DNA from: Alphaproteobacteria bacterium
GTDB lineage: Bacteria > Pseudomonadota > Gammaproteobacteria > JAGOUN01
Length of the DNA stretch: 64,000 nucleotides
Direction of reading: 5' to 3'
Assembly (NCBI GenBank): GCA_021151585.1
Contig: JAGKWX010000001.1
Coordinates: forward strand, 62,001-126,000
This document shows, piece by piece, positions 56,057 through 64,000 of this stretch (its first letter is position 1; each line of letters begins with the position of its first letter). The translations under genes were made by a program, and so were the position numbers. Below the pieces are notes generated by a model. It saw only the letters and a list, made by a program, of their open reading frames with translations. It did no database searches and was not told the origin of the DNA.

Positions 56057-57574
56057 TTAGTGCAAATGCTCAAAGATAACTTTTGCTAATCCTGCACCAA
56101 TCCCGACTACTTTTGCAATATCTTTTTCACTTGCTTGCTGCAAACCTTGTAATCCGCCAAAATGTCTCAGTAAGTCACGTCGGCGCTTCGCTCCAACGCC
56201 CGGGATATTTTCGAGGATTGACGTCACGCGCTTTTTCTTACGCGCCATTTGGTGACCAGCCACAGCAAAGCGATGTGCTTCATCACGAATATGCTGGATC
56301 AGCAAAAAGCCGGGATGGTTAATACTTAGCTGCAACTCTCTTTTAGCAGACGAAGCCGTATTAGCATCCGACACAAGGGAGCGCGATGAAATCAGAATTT
56401 TTTCATGCCCCGCCCTTCTCTCAGGCCCTTTCGCGACCGAAATTAATGCAATATTGCCGCAGCCTAATTGATGCAACACATCATTAGCAACATTTAACTG
56501 CCCGGAACCGCCATCAATGATGATTAAATCTGGCAACACAGCCTCTTCATTCAGCAAGCGGGTATAGCGCCTCTCTAATGCCTGACGCATCGCCGCATAA
56601 TCATCTCCTGGAGTAATGTCGCTAATAGAAAAACGGCGGTAATCCTGCTTAAGCGATCCTTCACTATTGAACACGACACAAGAAGCGACAATTGCTTCAC
56701 CCTGCATATGACTAATATCAAAACATTCTATGCGCTGCGGCAAATCATGCAATAGCAATGTATCGCGCAAAGACTCGCGCTGTAGATAATATTTTTTCTT
56801 TTGCGAAACAATGGATTCAAACACATCGCTGTAATCCGTTTCTAATGCGGCGGCCTGTAAAGACTGAATATGTCGAATACTGGTAATCATGTCACGATAA
56901 ACAACAGCCTCCTCAAACGCAAGCAACCTGGAAGCACTATCCATTTTTCGCATCAAATCGTGAATCACTTCTTCGCTTTTGCCTTGTAATAGCAACTTGA
57001 CTTGACTAACATCGGCTTGGTAATGCGTTTCGCTAATTTTTTTTACGCATGGCGCGCTACAACGCCCAATTTGATATTGCAAACAAGGCCGCGTACGCAA
57101 GTCAAAAAAACGATCGCGACAATTCCGTAGTTTAAATATCTTTTGAATTAACTTTAAGGTTTGCCTGACAGCAGAAGCATTAGGAAAAGGTCCATAAAAC
57201 TCAGCTTTTTTATGTTTTGCGCCACGATAAACATCCAAACGCGGATAAGTATGGCTTGACAAAGAAATATAAGGATAAGTTTTATCGTCACGCATTAAAA
57301 TGTTGTATTTGGGATGATACTCCTTAATCAGAGAACATTCTAACAATAAAGCCTCAGATTCAGATGCCGTGACCGTCACTTGAACATCAGCAACATGCTC
57401 CATCATTGATTGTGTTTTTGCGGATTTTTTACTGCTATTAAAGTAACTAGCTAAGCGTTTTTTTAAATTTTTTGCTTTGCCAACATACAACAATTGCTGG
57501 TTTATCGCATACATACGATAAACACCTGGCAAAGTCGTAGTATTTTTTAAAAATTCTACTGAATCAAACATCAA
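56057..57574 (-). CDS. uvrC: Excinuclease ABC subunit C lacking an internal module
   Basis: This is a 505-residue protein where about 600 is normal. It has the GIY-YIG 3' nuclease (GVYRMYAINQQLLYVGKAK, about 17-35), the Cys cluster CLQYQIGRCSAPC, the UVR motif (about 204-238), the RNase H-like 5' nuclease with Asp286 in ECFDISH, Asp in IIIDGGSGQL and His in DEAHRFAVAGHQ, and a C-terminal helix-hairpin-helix pair (IPGVGAKRRRDLL). The stretch between UVR and ECFDISH is about 45 residues, against about 150 in E. coli, an in-frame loss of about 105. Both catalytic centres remain. It overlaps the Trm112-like gene by 11 bp. Confidence 0.94.
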   Translation of the reverse strand: MMFDSVEFLKNTTTLPGVYRMYAINQQLLYVGKAKNLKKRLASYFNSSKKSAKTQSMMEHVADVQVTVTASESEALLLECSLIKEYHPKYNILMRDDKTYPYISLSSHTYPRLDVYRGAKHKKAEFYGPFPNASAVRQTLKLIQKIFKLRNCRDRFFDLRTRPCLQYQIGRCSAPCVKKISETHYQADVSQVKLLLQGKSEEVIHDLMRKMDSASRLLAFEEAVVYRDMITSIRHIQSLQAAALETDYSDVFESIVSQKKKYYLQRESLRDTLLLHDLPQRIECFDISHMQGEAIVASCVVFNSEGSLKQDYRRFSISDITPGDDYAAMRQALERRYTRLLNEEAVLPDLIIIDGGSGQLNVANDVLHQLGCGNIALISVAKGPERRAGHEKILISSRSLVSDANTASSAKRELQLSINHPGFLLIQHIRDEAHRFAVAGHQMARKKKRVTSILENIPGVGAKRRRDLLRHFGGLQGLQQASEKDIAKVVGIGAGLAKVIFEHLH

Positions 57575-57734
57575 GTTTACGAGCTTGATCAGTTAACATC
57601 ATCGGAATATCTTGAGAGATAGCATAAGCCAATTTGTCGAACCGACATATCAACTCTTGCTGTTCTCGATCATAAACAAGCTTACCTTTGCACGATGGAC
57701 AAACCAGCACTTCTAGCACAGCACCCTCTAACAT
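57564..57734 (-). CDS. Trm112-family (YcaR-like) small zinc-ribbon protein
   Basis: This 56-residue protein starts at MLEGAVLEVLVCPSCKGKL, with AAGGTG upstream. The N-terminal CPSC, followed by QQELICRFDKLAYAISQDIP, is typical of UPF0434/Trm112 proteins, some of which activate methyltransferases. The longer in-frame start at 57779 is less likely. It is encoded just ahead of uvrC and overlaps it. Confidence 0.85.
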   Translation of the reverse strand: MLEGAVLEVLVCPSCKGKLVYDREQQELICRFDKLAYAISQDIPMMLTDQARKLDV

Positions 57735-57785
57735 TTGCTTCACCTTTTCAGTATTATAGGCTTTATTATAGCCGGACACTTCTTT

Positions 57786-58571
57786 ATGAACAATGCAAAA
57801 CTTATTTCAAGCTTGTTAGCACAAACTCATTACGATATTTCGTGGCACAACATATTAGAGATATCACTTGCTAACATGGATGCTGACTATTTGCGGTCAT
57901 TACTCAATAGCAATGCCTGGCTACCCGGCATAAATAAAATCTTTAATGCATTTACCCTACCCCTATCGAACCTACAATATATTTTGCTAGGCGAATCACC
58001 CTACCCTAGAGAGAGCTCAGCGAATGGCTATGCATTTTGGGACCAAGCTGTAACCACATTATGGTCTGATGCCGGCCTATCAAAACCAGTTAACCGCGCC
58101 ACTTCGCTAAGAAATTTCATCAAAATGCTATTGGTTGCCGAGGGTCTTTTATGCCCAGAAAAAACACAATCGACCGAGGTTGCAAAAATTGATAAAAGCG
58201 GCTTCATTCAAACTAATCAAGAATTGTTCGAAAAATTATTAAAACATGGCTTTTTATTATTAAATGCGTCACTTACTCTGGAAAATGAACGCCGGGTAAC
58301 CGCCTCTTCACAACAATGGCGACCTTTCTTTGACACTATCTGCACTAATTTGCAGCAAAAAAACATAGCGCCAACATTTATTTTATTTGGAAATATCGCA
58401 AAACAACTAGTTAACAGTGCAAATCTAAAAAACTTTCCTATAATCTCTTCAGAACATCCTTATAACTTATCTTTCATTTCTAACCCAGATGTTATAAAGT
58501 TGTTCAAGCCCTTTCAGTTACTTAAAAAAGTACAGGAGCACTATGAGAGTATTAGTCATCGAAGACGATGA
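57786..58571 (+). CDS. Uracil-DNA-glycosylase-fold protein with altered active-site motif
   Basis: This 261-residue protein carries UDG-superfamily landmarks in order: ILLGESPYPRESSANGYAFW aligns with the Ung water-activating loop GQDPYH; HGFLLLNASLTLENERRVTA aligns with the LLLNxxLTV strand; ISSEHPYNLSF aligns with the HPSPLS loop. In motif 1 the catalytic Asp is replaced (GESPYP). The His of the last motif is present. It may therefore be inactive, act on another lesion, or bind DNA only. The ATG at 57786 is used; an upstream in-frame start would overlap the divergent gene. Its 3' end overlaps the response regulator by 29 bp. Confidence 0.7.
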   Translation: MNNAKLISSLLAQTHYDISWHNILEISLANMDADYLRSLLNSNAWLPGINKIFNAFTLPLSNLQYILLGESPYPRESSANGYAFWDQAVTTLWSDAGLSKPVNRATSLRNFIKMLLVAEGLLCPEKTQSTEVAKIDKSGFIQTNQELFEKLLKHGFLLLNASLTLENERRVTASSQQWRPFFDTICTNLQQKNIAPTFILFGNIAKQLVNSANLKNFPIISSEHPYNLSFISNPDVIKLFKPFQLLKKVQEHYESISHRRR

Positions 58572-59226
58572 AATGGTTGGCAGCGGTATTTGCAAGTGGT
58601 TAACGAAAGAAGGTTACACTGTTGACTGGCTGCAAGATGGCATGTCCGCAAGGCAAGCCCTACAAACTGAAATTTTTGACATGATTGTTTTAGATATCGG
58701 TCTGCCAAAAATAAATGGCCTGGATTTACTCAGCCAATTAAGGGCCCGGGGCATGACTGTTCCAGTACTACTCCTCACCGCTAATGACACAATTGATGAC
58801 CGCGTCAGGGGTCTAGATAGCGGTGCCGATGATTATTTAACAAAACCTTATGAATTAGAAGAGCTGTCCGCGCGCTTACGCGCCCTGTACCGTCGTTTTG
58901 CACAACGCGCCGAGCCCATTATTAAACACCGCGGTCTAGCATTAGATCCAGCATCACATTCTATTGCCTATAATGGCGAAGAAATGAACTTATCGCGCCG
59001 AGAATTTGCGTTGCTACATACTTTGCTAGCAAATCTTGGTCGAGTATTGTCACGAGAACATTTAACCCAATCATTGTACGGCTGGGGCGATGATGTTGAC
59101 AGTAATGCACTCGAAGTACATATACATAATTTACGGAAAAAATTTGGCCAAACATTTGTCCGCACCATTCGCGGCGTTGGTTATATGATTGAGCGTAGTA
59201 GCTTAGATATAAAAACGGAGAAATAA
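58543..59226 (+). CDS. OmpR-family response regulator (PmrA/QseB-like)
   Basis: This is a 227-residue protein. The receiver domain has VIEDDEMVGSG, the phospho-acceptor Asp in MIVLDIGLPKINGLDLL and Lys in YLTKPYE. A winged-helix DNA-binding domain follows (LSRREFALLHTLLANLGRVL, then DSNALEVHIHNLRKKFG, IRGVGYMIE). It is most like QseB/PmrA. In Legionella and Coxiella, PmrA controls Dot/Icm secretion and effector genes. AGGAG lies four bases before the ATG. It forms an operon with the kinase downstream, 5 bp away. Confidence 0.92.
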   Translation: MRVLVIEDDEMVGSGICKWLTKEGYTVDWLQDGMSARQALQTEIFDMIVLDIGLPKINGLDLLSQLRARGMTVPVLLLTANDTIDDRVRGLDSGADDYLTKPYELEELSARLRALYRRFAQRAEPIIKHRGLALDPASHSIAYNGEEMNLSRREFALLHTLLANLGRVLSREHLTQSLYGWGDDVDSNALEVHIHNLRKKFGQTFVRTIRGVGYMIERSSLDIKTEK

Positions 59227-59231
59227 CAGCT

Positions 59232-60242
59232 GTGAAGGCTATTCATCGTACACTAAAGATCAGTTTTTTCTTTGGTTTTGCAATTACCGTCATTTTAAAC
59301 GCTTTGATGTTTCACTGGGCGATACAACAACCTGCATTTCATCATGGCGTGGTCATGGCGAGCCTGCTGGTATTTGATCTTGTCGCCTCCATTTTACTGT
59401 ATGACTATGTCAAAGAATCTATTTTTCAACCCCTAAAAAAATTGTCGCAAGAACTCTCCAACAAAACAGCATCAGAATTACGCACCATTGAAATCCAGGA
59501 CTACCCACATGAATTTAAGGCCATGCTGACGGAATTAAATGGGCTCTTTGATCGTTTACATACAGATTTTGATCGTAACAAGCGTTTTTCTGCTGATGCC
59601 GCGCATGAATTACGCACACCAATGACAGCCTTGAAAACTCAAGCGCAATTAGCGCTACAAATGACTGAGCCACAAGAACAAAAGAAAGCAATAGAAAATG
59701 TTATCATCAGCATTAATCGTAGCATTCACGTAATTCAGCAGTTATTAACACTCAGTCGACTAGATCATGAAGACAAGTTAAATGATGTGGCTGATGTAAA
59801 TCTAGAAAGCATTTCAGCGGAACTAATAGCATTTATGTATCCTCAAGCATTAGAAAAAAATATTGAGATTGAGCTATGCAATGAATGCCAACAACAACCA
59901 GTCATTCGAGGTAACGAAGCCGCCTTAGGAATTCTGCTACGAAACTTAATCGATAATGCAATTCGATACACACCCACGAATGGACGTATTGATGTCAAAA
60001 TAAAAGAACATAACCGCTCTATCTTATTACACATCATGGATAACGGTCCAGGCATTCCAGAAGAACATCGTGACAAAGTTTTTGACCGATTTTTCCGAGT
60101 GTTAGGCACCAAACAAACTGGCAGTGGTTTAGGCTTGGCCATTGTAAAACAAATTATTGATTTACATAAAGCCAAAATACATTTGCAAAATACAGAACCA
60201 CATGGCCTAACGGTGACGGTTTTTTTCAGAAAGCCTAGATAG
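59232..60242 (+). CDS. Sensor histidine kinase (PmrB/QseC-like) with minimal periplasmic loop
   Basis: This 336-residue kinase has two transmembrane helices (about 10-29 and 39-60) separated by only about nine residues (IQQPAFHHG). A HAMP-like linker, the H-box FSADAAHELRTPMTALK and the ATPase boxes RNLIDNAIRYTP, DNGPGIPEEH and GSGLGLAIVK follow. All catalytic motifs are intact. The near-absent periplasmic domain means it probably senses within the membrane or through a partner. The start is a GTG. It is the cognate partner of the upstream regulator. Confidence 0.92.
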   Translation: MKAIHRTLKISFFFGFAITVILNALMFHWAIQQPAFHHGVVMASLLVFDLVASILLYDYVKESIFQPLKKLSQELSNKTASELRTIEIQDYPHEFKAMLTELNGLFDRLHTDFDRNKRFSADAAHELRTPMTALKTQAQLALQMTEPQEQKKAIENVIISINRSIHVIQQLLTLSRLDHEDKLNDVADVNLESISAELIAFMYPQALEKNIEIELCNECQQQPVIRGNEAALGILLRNLIDNAIRYTPTNGRIDVKIKEHNRSILLHIMDNGPGIPEEHRDKVFDRFFRVLGTKQTGSGLGLAIVKQIIDLHKAKIHLQNTEPHGLTVTVFFRKPR

Positions 60243-60338
60243 ATTGCGCTATTTTCTGGTTTTCGGGAGGATAGCTAGGTATTATAAAACAGAATTATTA
60301 AGAAACGCAGCCTTCAGTTTTTTACAGTATATTTTTAC

Positions 60339-62942
60339 ATGAACATAGATTTTTTACTAAACCTAACCAGCCTTGACGTTGTATTAACACCAAACCAAAG
60401 GCTGACGCATACTTTACAACATGAATTAGAAAAACATTATGCCGACCGTGGACGCAAAGCTTTTGCACCACCACTACTACTAAGTTTTTCACAATTCATA
60501 CGCACATTATGGAAAGCTTATATCTTTATTTCGCCAAAAAAACTTCTTAGCAAAAATGAAGAAGCCTGGCTATGGCGTCATATTATTAATAATTCACATA
60601 TCAGCAAAGAACTATTAAATACGCAGCAAACTGCATCATTAGTGCAAAGCGCATGGCATAACTTGACACAATGGGATTTCAGGCTTGAAAATATTCATGA
60701 CTATTTAGGTGATAATGAAAATCTGATTTACTTTTACACATGGGCGCAGCACTTTATAAACACGTGCTCGCAACGCGATTTCATTGATGAATCCTCAGCC
60801 TTGCTCGCATACGCAAATAACACGTCATTTATCGAAAACTTACCTTATCAGCGCTTCTATTTTTATCATTTTATTGACACCACGCCTTTGCAAGAAAAGT
60901 TTATTTATACTTTACGACAAAGCAAGGACGTTGTTATCTTAAACCAAAATGCAATCAATCGGTCTCTTCAGCGCTTAGAAATAGACTCTGCATCAGAAGA
61001 ACTACTAACGATGGCACAATGGGCTCAAGACATATACATCAAAAACCCTAAAGCCCGCATTGGCTGTGTCATCCCTGCGCTACATGAAAAACGTGATGAA
61101 GCCGAAAGAATTTTTAAAAAAATATTCAACCCGCAACATCCTCCGATTGATATTTCAGCAGGGTACTTACTGTCAGATTTTGTTGTTATTCAACACATGC
61201 TATTACTAATCCAGCTACAAGAAGAATACTTTGATTATGAACTATTTAGTACTTATCTACGCTCAGCCTACTTCAATAATAGCGAAAGCGAAATAAATTC
61301 GCGCTGCATTTTGGATGCAGCATTACGAGAACTATGCACAAAAACAACATCACTAAAAAAAATAGATTATGCTTTATCGTCATTGAACAACTTAACCGAA
61401 AAAAAAATACTGACGGCTTCTCACATCAATTGCTTTTCACTGCCCGCCATAACGGCAACAAGCGAAAGTAAAAAACTAAACCAATGGTGCCAGCAATGGT
61501 TAGATTTTATTAAACAACTCGGCTGGCCAGGGCAACGAAATCTAAACAGCACTGAGTATCAAGTCGTTCAACGTTTTATAACACTACTCAATGATCTGGA
61601 TGAATTTGATAGCCTGCAAACATCGTGGACATGGCGTGAATTTTCATCATTACTAAAAATACAATGTCAGCAAACAGTTTTTCAAACGCAAACCGAAAAA
61701 ACTTCTATTCAATTATTGGGCTTACTTGAAGCATCCGGCATGACTTTTGATGCCCTATGGATAACGGGATTAGATGACAAGACCTGGCCAAGCACAGCAT
61801 CACCCAACCCTTTTTTACCTTATATATTACAAAAAAAACATCAGTTTCCACATGCAAGCGCTGAGCGTGAATATTTATTTTGCAAAGAATTATTAGAACA
61901 ACTCATACAAGCGAGCCCCGAGGTAATACTTAGCCACGCAAAGCATGATAACGATAAAGAACGTCGACCAAGCCCATTGATTAGCCATATCTCTGCGGAG
62001 ACCCCCACTTGCGCTTGGTCTGCATCCACACAAATGCCAAAACCTAACCCTACGATAGAAATACTCATGGACAATACTGCCCCGGCAGTAAATCAAAACG
62101 AACAAATTCGCGGCGGAACCAGTATTGTACAAGAACAAGCACTATGCCCTTTCAAAGCTTTTGCACATATACGCTTACATGCTAAAGCAATGCCAGAACT
62201 CACCGACACCCCCAATGCCTTAATGCGAGGCAACAAGGTTCATCGTTCACTTGAACTGTTGTGGAAAAAAATAAAAAATTCAACACGCTTATGCCAACTT
62301 AGTGACACTGAACTCAAACAACATATTGAACACGCTGTTACAATTGCTCATGATGAATCACCTTACCCTGATCCATTTTTTACATCACTCGAGAAAATTC
62401 GTTTAAATAAAGTATTACATCAATGGATGACTCTTGAAAAGAAGCGCGAAACTTTCAGCGTCATTGCTACTGAAGAAGCACGCGAATATCAATACAAAAA
62501 CATCACCTTACGTATGCGCGTCGATAGAATTGATGAAACAGAAGATGGCAACCATGTTATTATTGACTATAAAACTGGATCGCCGAATATTCAGCATTGG
62601 CTTGGTTCTCGGATAAAAGAACCTCAATTACCACTTTATTGCATTAGCCATCCAACAACTGTGAATACTTTATTATTTGCACAAATTCGCTGGAATGATT
62701 TTAGCATTAAAGGATTGACTAATGACGACAATAAACTTGATACCGTAACACAGTTTGATGAGCTGCCGATTGATATTCGCGCGCCTTCATGGCAAGAACA
62801 AAAAATATATTGGAAAAACAGCATTGATTATTTACTAGAAGAATTTTTGCAAGGCAACGCAGAGATTAAACCATTAGATCAAACTACTTGCACCCATTGT
62901 GATCTCCACGGATTATGTAGGATATTTGAATATGACAACTAG
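60339..62942 (+). CDS. AddB-like PD-(D/E)XK nuclease / inactive helicase DNA repair protein
   Basis: This is an 867-residue protein. The N-terminal two thirds resembles a degenerate UvrD-type helicase (LLGLLEASGMTFDALWITGLDD). The C-terminal nuclease has GNKVHRSLELLW, the Asp/Lys core RVDRIDETEDGNHVIIDYKTG (split over two strands) and Gln/Tyr in EPQLPLYC. Cys603 with Cys851, Cys854 and Cys860 (CTHCDLHGLC) has the spacing of the [4Fe-4S] cluster that pins AddB nuclease domains. It pairs with the next gene, which it overlaps by 11 bp, as an AddAB-type end-resection complex. No RecBCD gene is visible in the window. Confidence 0.85.
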   Translation: MNIDFLLNLTSLDVVLTPNQRLTHTLQHELEKHYADRGRKAFAPPLLLSFSQFIRTLWKAYIFISPKKLLSKNEEAWLWRHIINNSHISKELLNTQQTASLVQSAWHNLTQWDFRLENIHDYLGDNENLIYFYTWAQHFINTCSQRDFIDESSALLAYANNTSFIENLPYQRFYFYHFIDTTPLQEKFIYTLRQSKDVVILNQNAINRSLQRLEIDSASEELLTMAQWAQDIYIKNPKARIGCVIPALHEKRDEAERIFKKIFNPQHPPIDISAGYLLSDFVVIQHMLLLIQLQEEYFDYELFSTYLRSAYFNNSESEINSRCILDAALRELCTKTTSLKKIDYALSSLNNLTEKKILTASHINCFSLPAITATSESKKLNQWCQQWLDFIKQLGWPGQRNLNSTEYQVVQRFITLLNDLDEFDSLQTSWTWREFSSLLKIQCQQTVFQTQTEKTSIQLLGLLEASGMTFDALWITGLDDKTWPSTASPNPFLPYILQKKHQFPHASAEREYLFCKELLEQLIQASPEVILSHAKHDNDKERRPSPLISHISAETPTCAWSASTQMPKPNPTIEILMDNTAPAVNQNEQIRGGTSIVQEQALCPFKAFAHIRLHAKAMPELTDTPNALMRGNKVHRSLELLWKKIKNSTRLCQLSDTELKQHIEHAVTIAHDESPYPDPFFTSLEKIRLNKVLHQWMTLEKKRETFSVIATEEAREYQYKNITLRMRVDRIDETEDGNHVIIDYKTGSPNIQHWLGSRIKEPQLPLYCISHPTTVNTLLFAQIRWNDFSIKGLTNDDNKLDTVTQFDELPIDIRAPSWQEQKIYWKNSIDYLLEEFLQGNAEIKPLDQTTCTHCDLHGLCRIFEYDN

Positions 62943-64000
62943 CATTCCTGATGCACAATCGCGCCAATCTGCTCTTGATATCACACAATCTTTTTTAGTC
63001 CAAGCTCCGGCTGGGTCAGGAAAAACTGAACTTTTGACACAACGATTTCTGAAGTTATTATCATTTGTTGATTCACCCGAAGAAATTATTGCGATAACTT
63101 TCACCAATAAAGCTGCCGAAGAAATGCGTTCAAGGATCATTGGCGCTTTAATAAAATCAAAAACATCAGTAGAACCAGATAGTGAACATGAAAAAACAAC
63201 TTGGCAACTAGCGCGTTCTGTATTAGCTCAATCCAAGAAAAAACATTGGCATCTAGAAGAACATCCCAACCGATTAAAAATTTTGACTCTAGATGCACTT
63301 TCTTTACAAATCGCACAAAAACTTCCAATCAGCTCTAAACTTGGTGCACAATTGGATATTAGTGACGATCCAGATTCCTTATATAGACAAGCAGCAAAAA
63401 CGATTATATTGTCGCCACCCAAAAATGCCCCCTGGTTGCAAGATATTGAGTCTTTATTGCTATATCTTGATAATAACTACTTAAAACTAGAAACATTATT
63501 CGCAGATTTGTTAGCAAAACGTGATCAATGGTTGCCTTTAATGATGTTTGACAAAAACAATCATAACAAAATGACTTACCTAGAAAATGAATTGGCACAT
63601 ATTAATGAATATGCTTTACGTTCTGGTATAAATTTATTACCACAACCTATTAAAAATGAAATTAATGCTTTAGCTATATACGCATCAGCAACAATAAACT
63701 CGTTTGGCATCAGCACTAATACAACAGAATCTTCTCAAAAAGAATACTGGCTTGCAATCGCAAACATGTTATTAACTCAAAATAATCAATTACGCAAGAG
63801 AGCTGACAAAAACATTGGCTTTCCTTCTGCAAGCTCGTCAAAAAACAAACAAGAAAAACAGTTGTTTGAAGAATATAAAAATCGCTATCAATCGCTCATG
63901 AATACACTGGAAACCTATCCTGACTTCACTAATTGGTTGATTGAAATTCGCGAACTTCCAAACACCAAATACTCTGAGCAGCAATATACAATTCTTTCTG
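62932..64000 (+). CDS. AddA-like UvrD/RecB-type helicase (3' end outside window)
   Basis: The frame is open from the ATG at 62932 to the window end (356 codons). Walker A is APAGSGKTE in LVQAPAGSGKTELLTQRFL, motif Ia is AITFTNKAAEEMRSRI, and the Ib-region is LKILTLDALSLQIAQKLP. These are superfamily 1A helicase motifs, and the arrangement after an AddB-like gene fits AddA, a helicase-nuclease processing double-strand breaks. The C-terminal nuclease domain cannot be checked because it lies beyond the window. Confidence 0.88.
   Translation, partial: MTTSIPDAQSRQSALDITQSFLVQAPAGSGKTELLTQRFLKLLSFVDSPEEIIAITFTNKAAEEMRSRIIGALIKSKTSVEPDSEHEKTTWQLARSVLAQSKKKHWHLEEHPNRLKILTLDALSLQIAQKLPISSKLGAQLDISDDPDSLYRQAAKTIILSPPKNAPWLQDIESLLLYLDNNYLKLETLFADLLAKRDQWLPLMMFDKNNHNKMTYLENELAHINEYALRSGINLLPQPIKNEINALAIYASATINSFGISTNTTESSQKEYWLAIANMLLTQNNQLRKRADKNIGFPSASSSKNKQEKQLFEEYKNRYQSLMNTLETYPDFTNWLIEIRELPNTKYSEQQYTILS

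Noticed and set aside
1..64000. CRISPR arrays, insertion sequences, integrases, prophage genes, rRNA operons, riboswitches
   Set aside because: None was seen: there are no regularly spaced repeats, no transposase or integrase motifs, no rRNA sequence, and no leader resembling a known riboswitch.

Overview
The window is a gene-dense, AT-rich stretch of a gammaproteobacterial chromosome. Gene order follows classic gammaproteobacterial blocks: thrS-infC-rpmI-rplT-pheS-pheT-ihfA, rplM-rpsI-sspA-sspB, rnhA-dnaQ beside a YafS-like gene and mltD, yccA-tusE, ampD-ampE-aceE-aceF-lpd, pmbA/tldD, lepA-lepB-rnc-era-recO, sdhE-ygfX and uvrC-pgsA. Several features point to the Legionella/Coxiella branch (Legionellales), probably host-associated: an LbtU/DUF3573-type outer-membrane porin, a patatin with a cyclic-nucleotide-type domain, a UvrY/LetA regulator, a PmrAB-like two-component pair, and orphan genes resembling effectors. 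This placement is inference; no rRNA is present to confirm it.

Layout. Positions 1-2.0 kb hold a patatin-like lipase (cut by the window edge) and tRNA-Pro. From 2.2 to 9.5 kb, on the minus strand, lies the translation block from ihfA back to thrS; infC starts at an ATT codon. From 9.9 to 13 kb there is a small acidic orphan, SspB/SspA, S9/L13 and an HU-like protein. From 13 to 19 kb there are folD, mltD, a degenerate methyltransferase, rnhA, dnaQ, a HAD phosphatase, a short TusE and YccA. From 19 to 21.6 kb are tRNA-Ser, uvrY, queA and a thioredoxin-fold protein. From 21.7 to 36 kb, on the minus strand, are fumC, pepN, pmbA, tldD, the pyruvate dehydrogenase complex, ampE and ampD. From 36.1 to 38.2 kb lie two orphan genes. 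From 38.2 to 49.4 kb are a CDF cation exporter, the porin, cysS, gltX, the recO-era-rnc-lepB-lepA operon and sdhE/ygfX. From 49.5 to 54.8 kb are a small orphan, an 1132-residue fused flavoprotein and a tandem deoxynucleoside kinase. From 55.1 to 57.7 kb are three tRNAs, pgsA, a shortened uvrC and a Trm112-like protein. From 57.8 to 64 kb are a UDG-like protein, a two-component system and an AddB/AddA-like repair nuclease-helicase pair running off the end.

Most of the window is housekeeping. The notable departures are: an RNase III in which a conserved active-site aspartate is glycine; a GltD-PyrK fusion resembling both halves of an Nfn-type enzyme on one chain; two deoxynucleoside kinase domains in one polypeptide; a UvrC missing about 105 residues between its UVR motif and endonuclease; a UDG-fold protein without the catalytic aspartate; and a TusE without its N-terminal region, separated from yccA by one in-frame stop codon. 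Two perfect 20-bp AT-rich palindromes lie in divergent promoter regions. A PmrA-box-like sequence precedes an orphan gene in the same window as a PmrAB-like system. No CRISPR array, insertion sequence, integrase or rRNA was seen.
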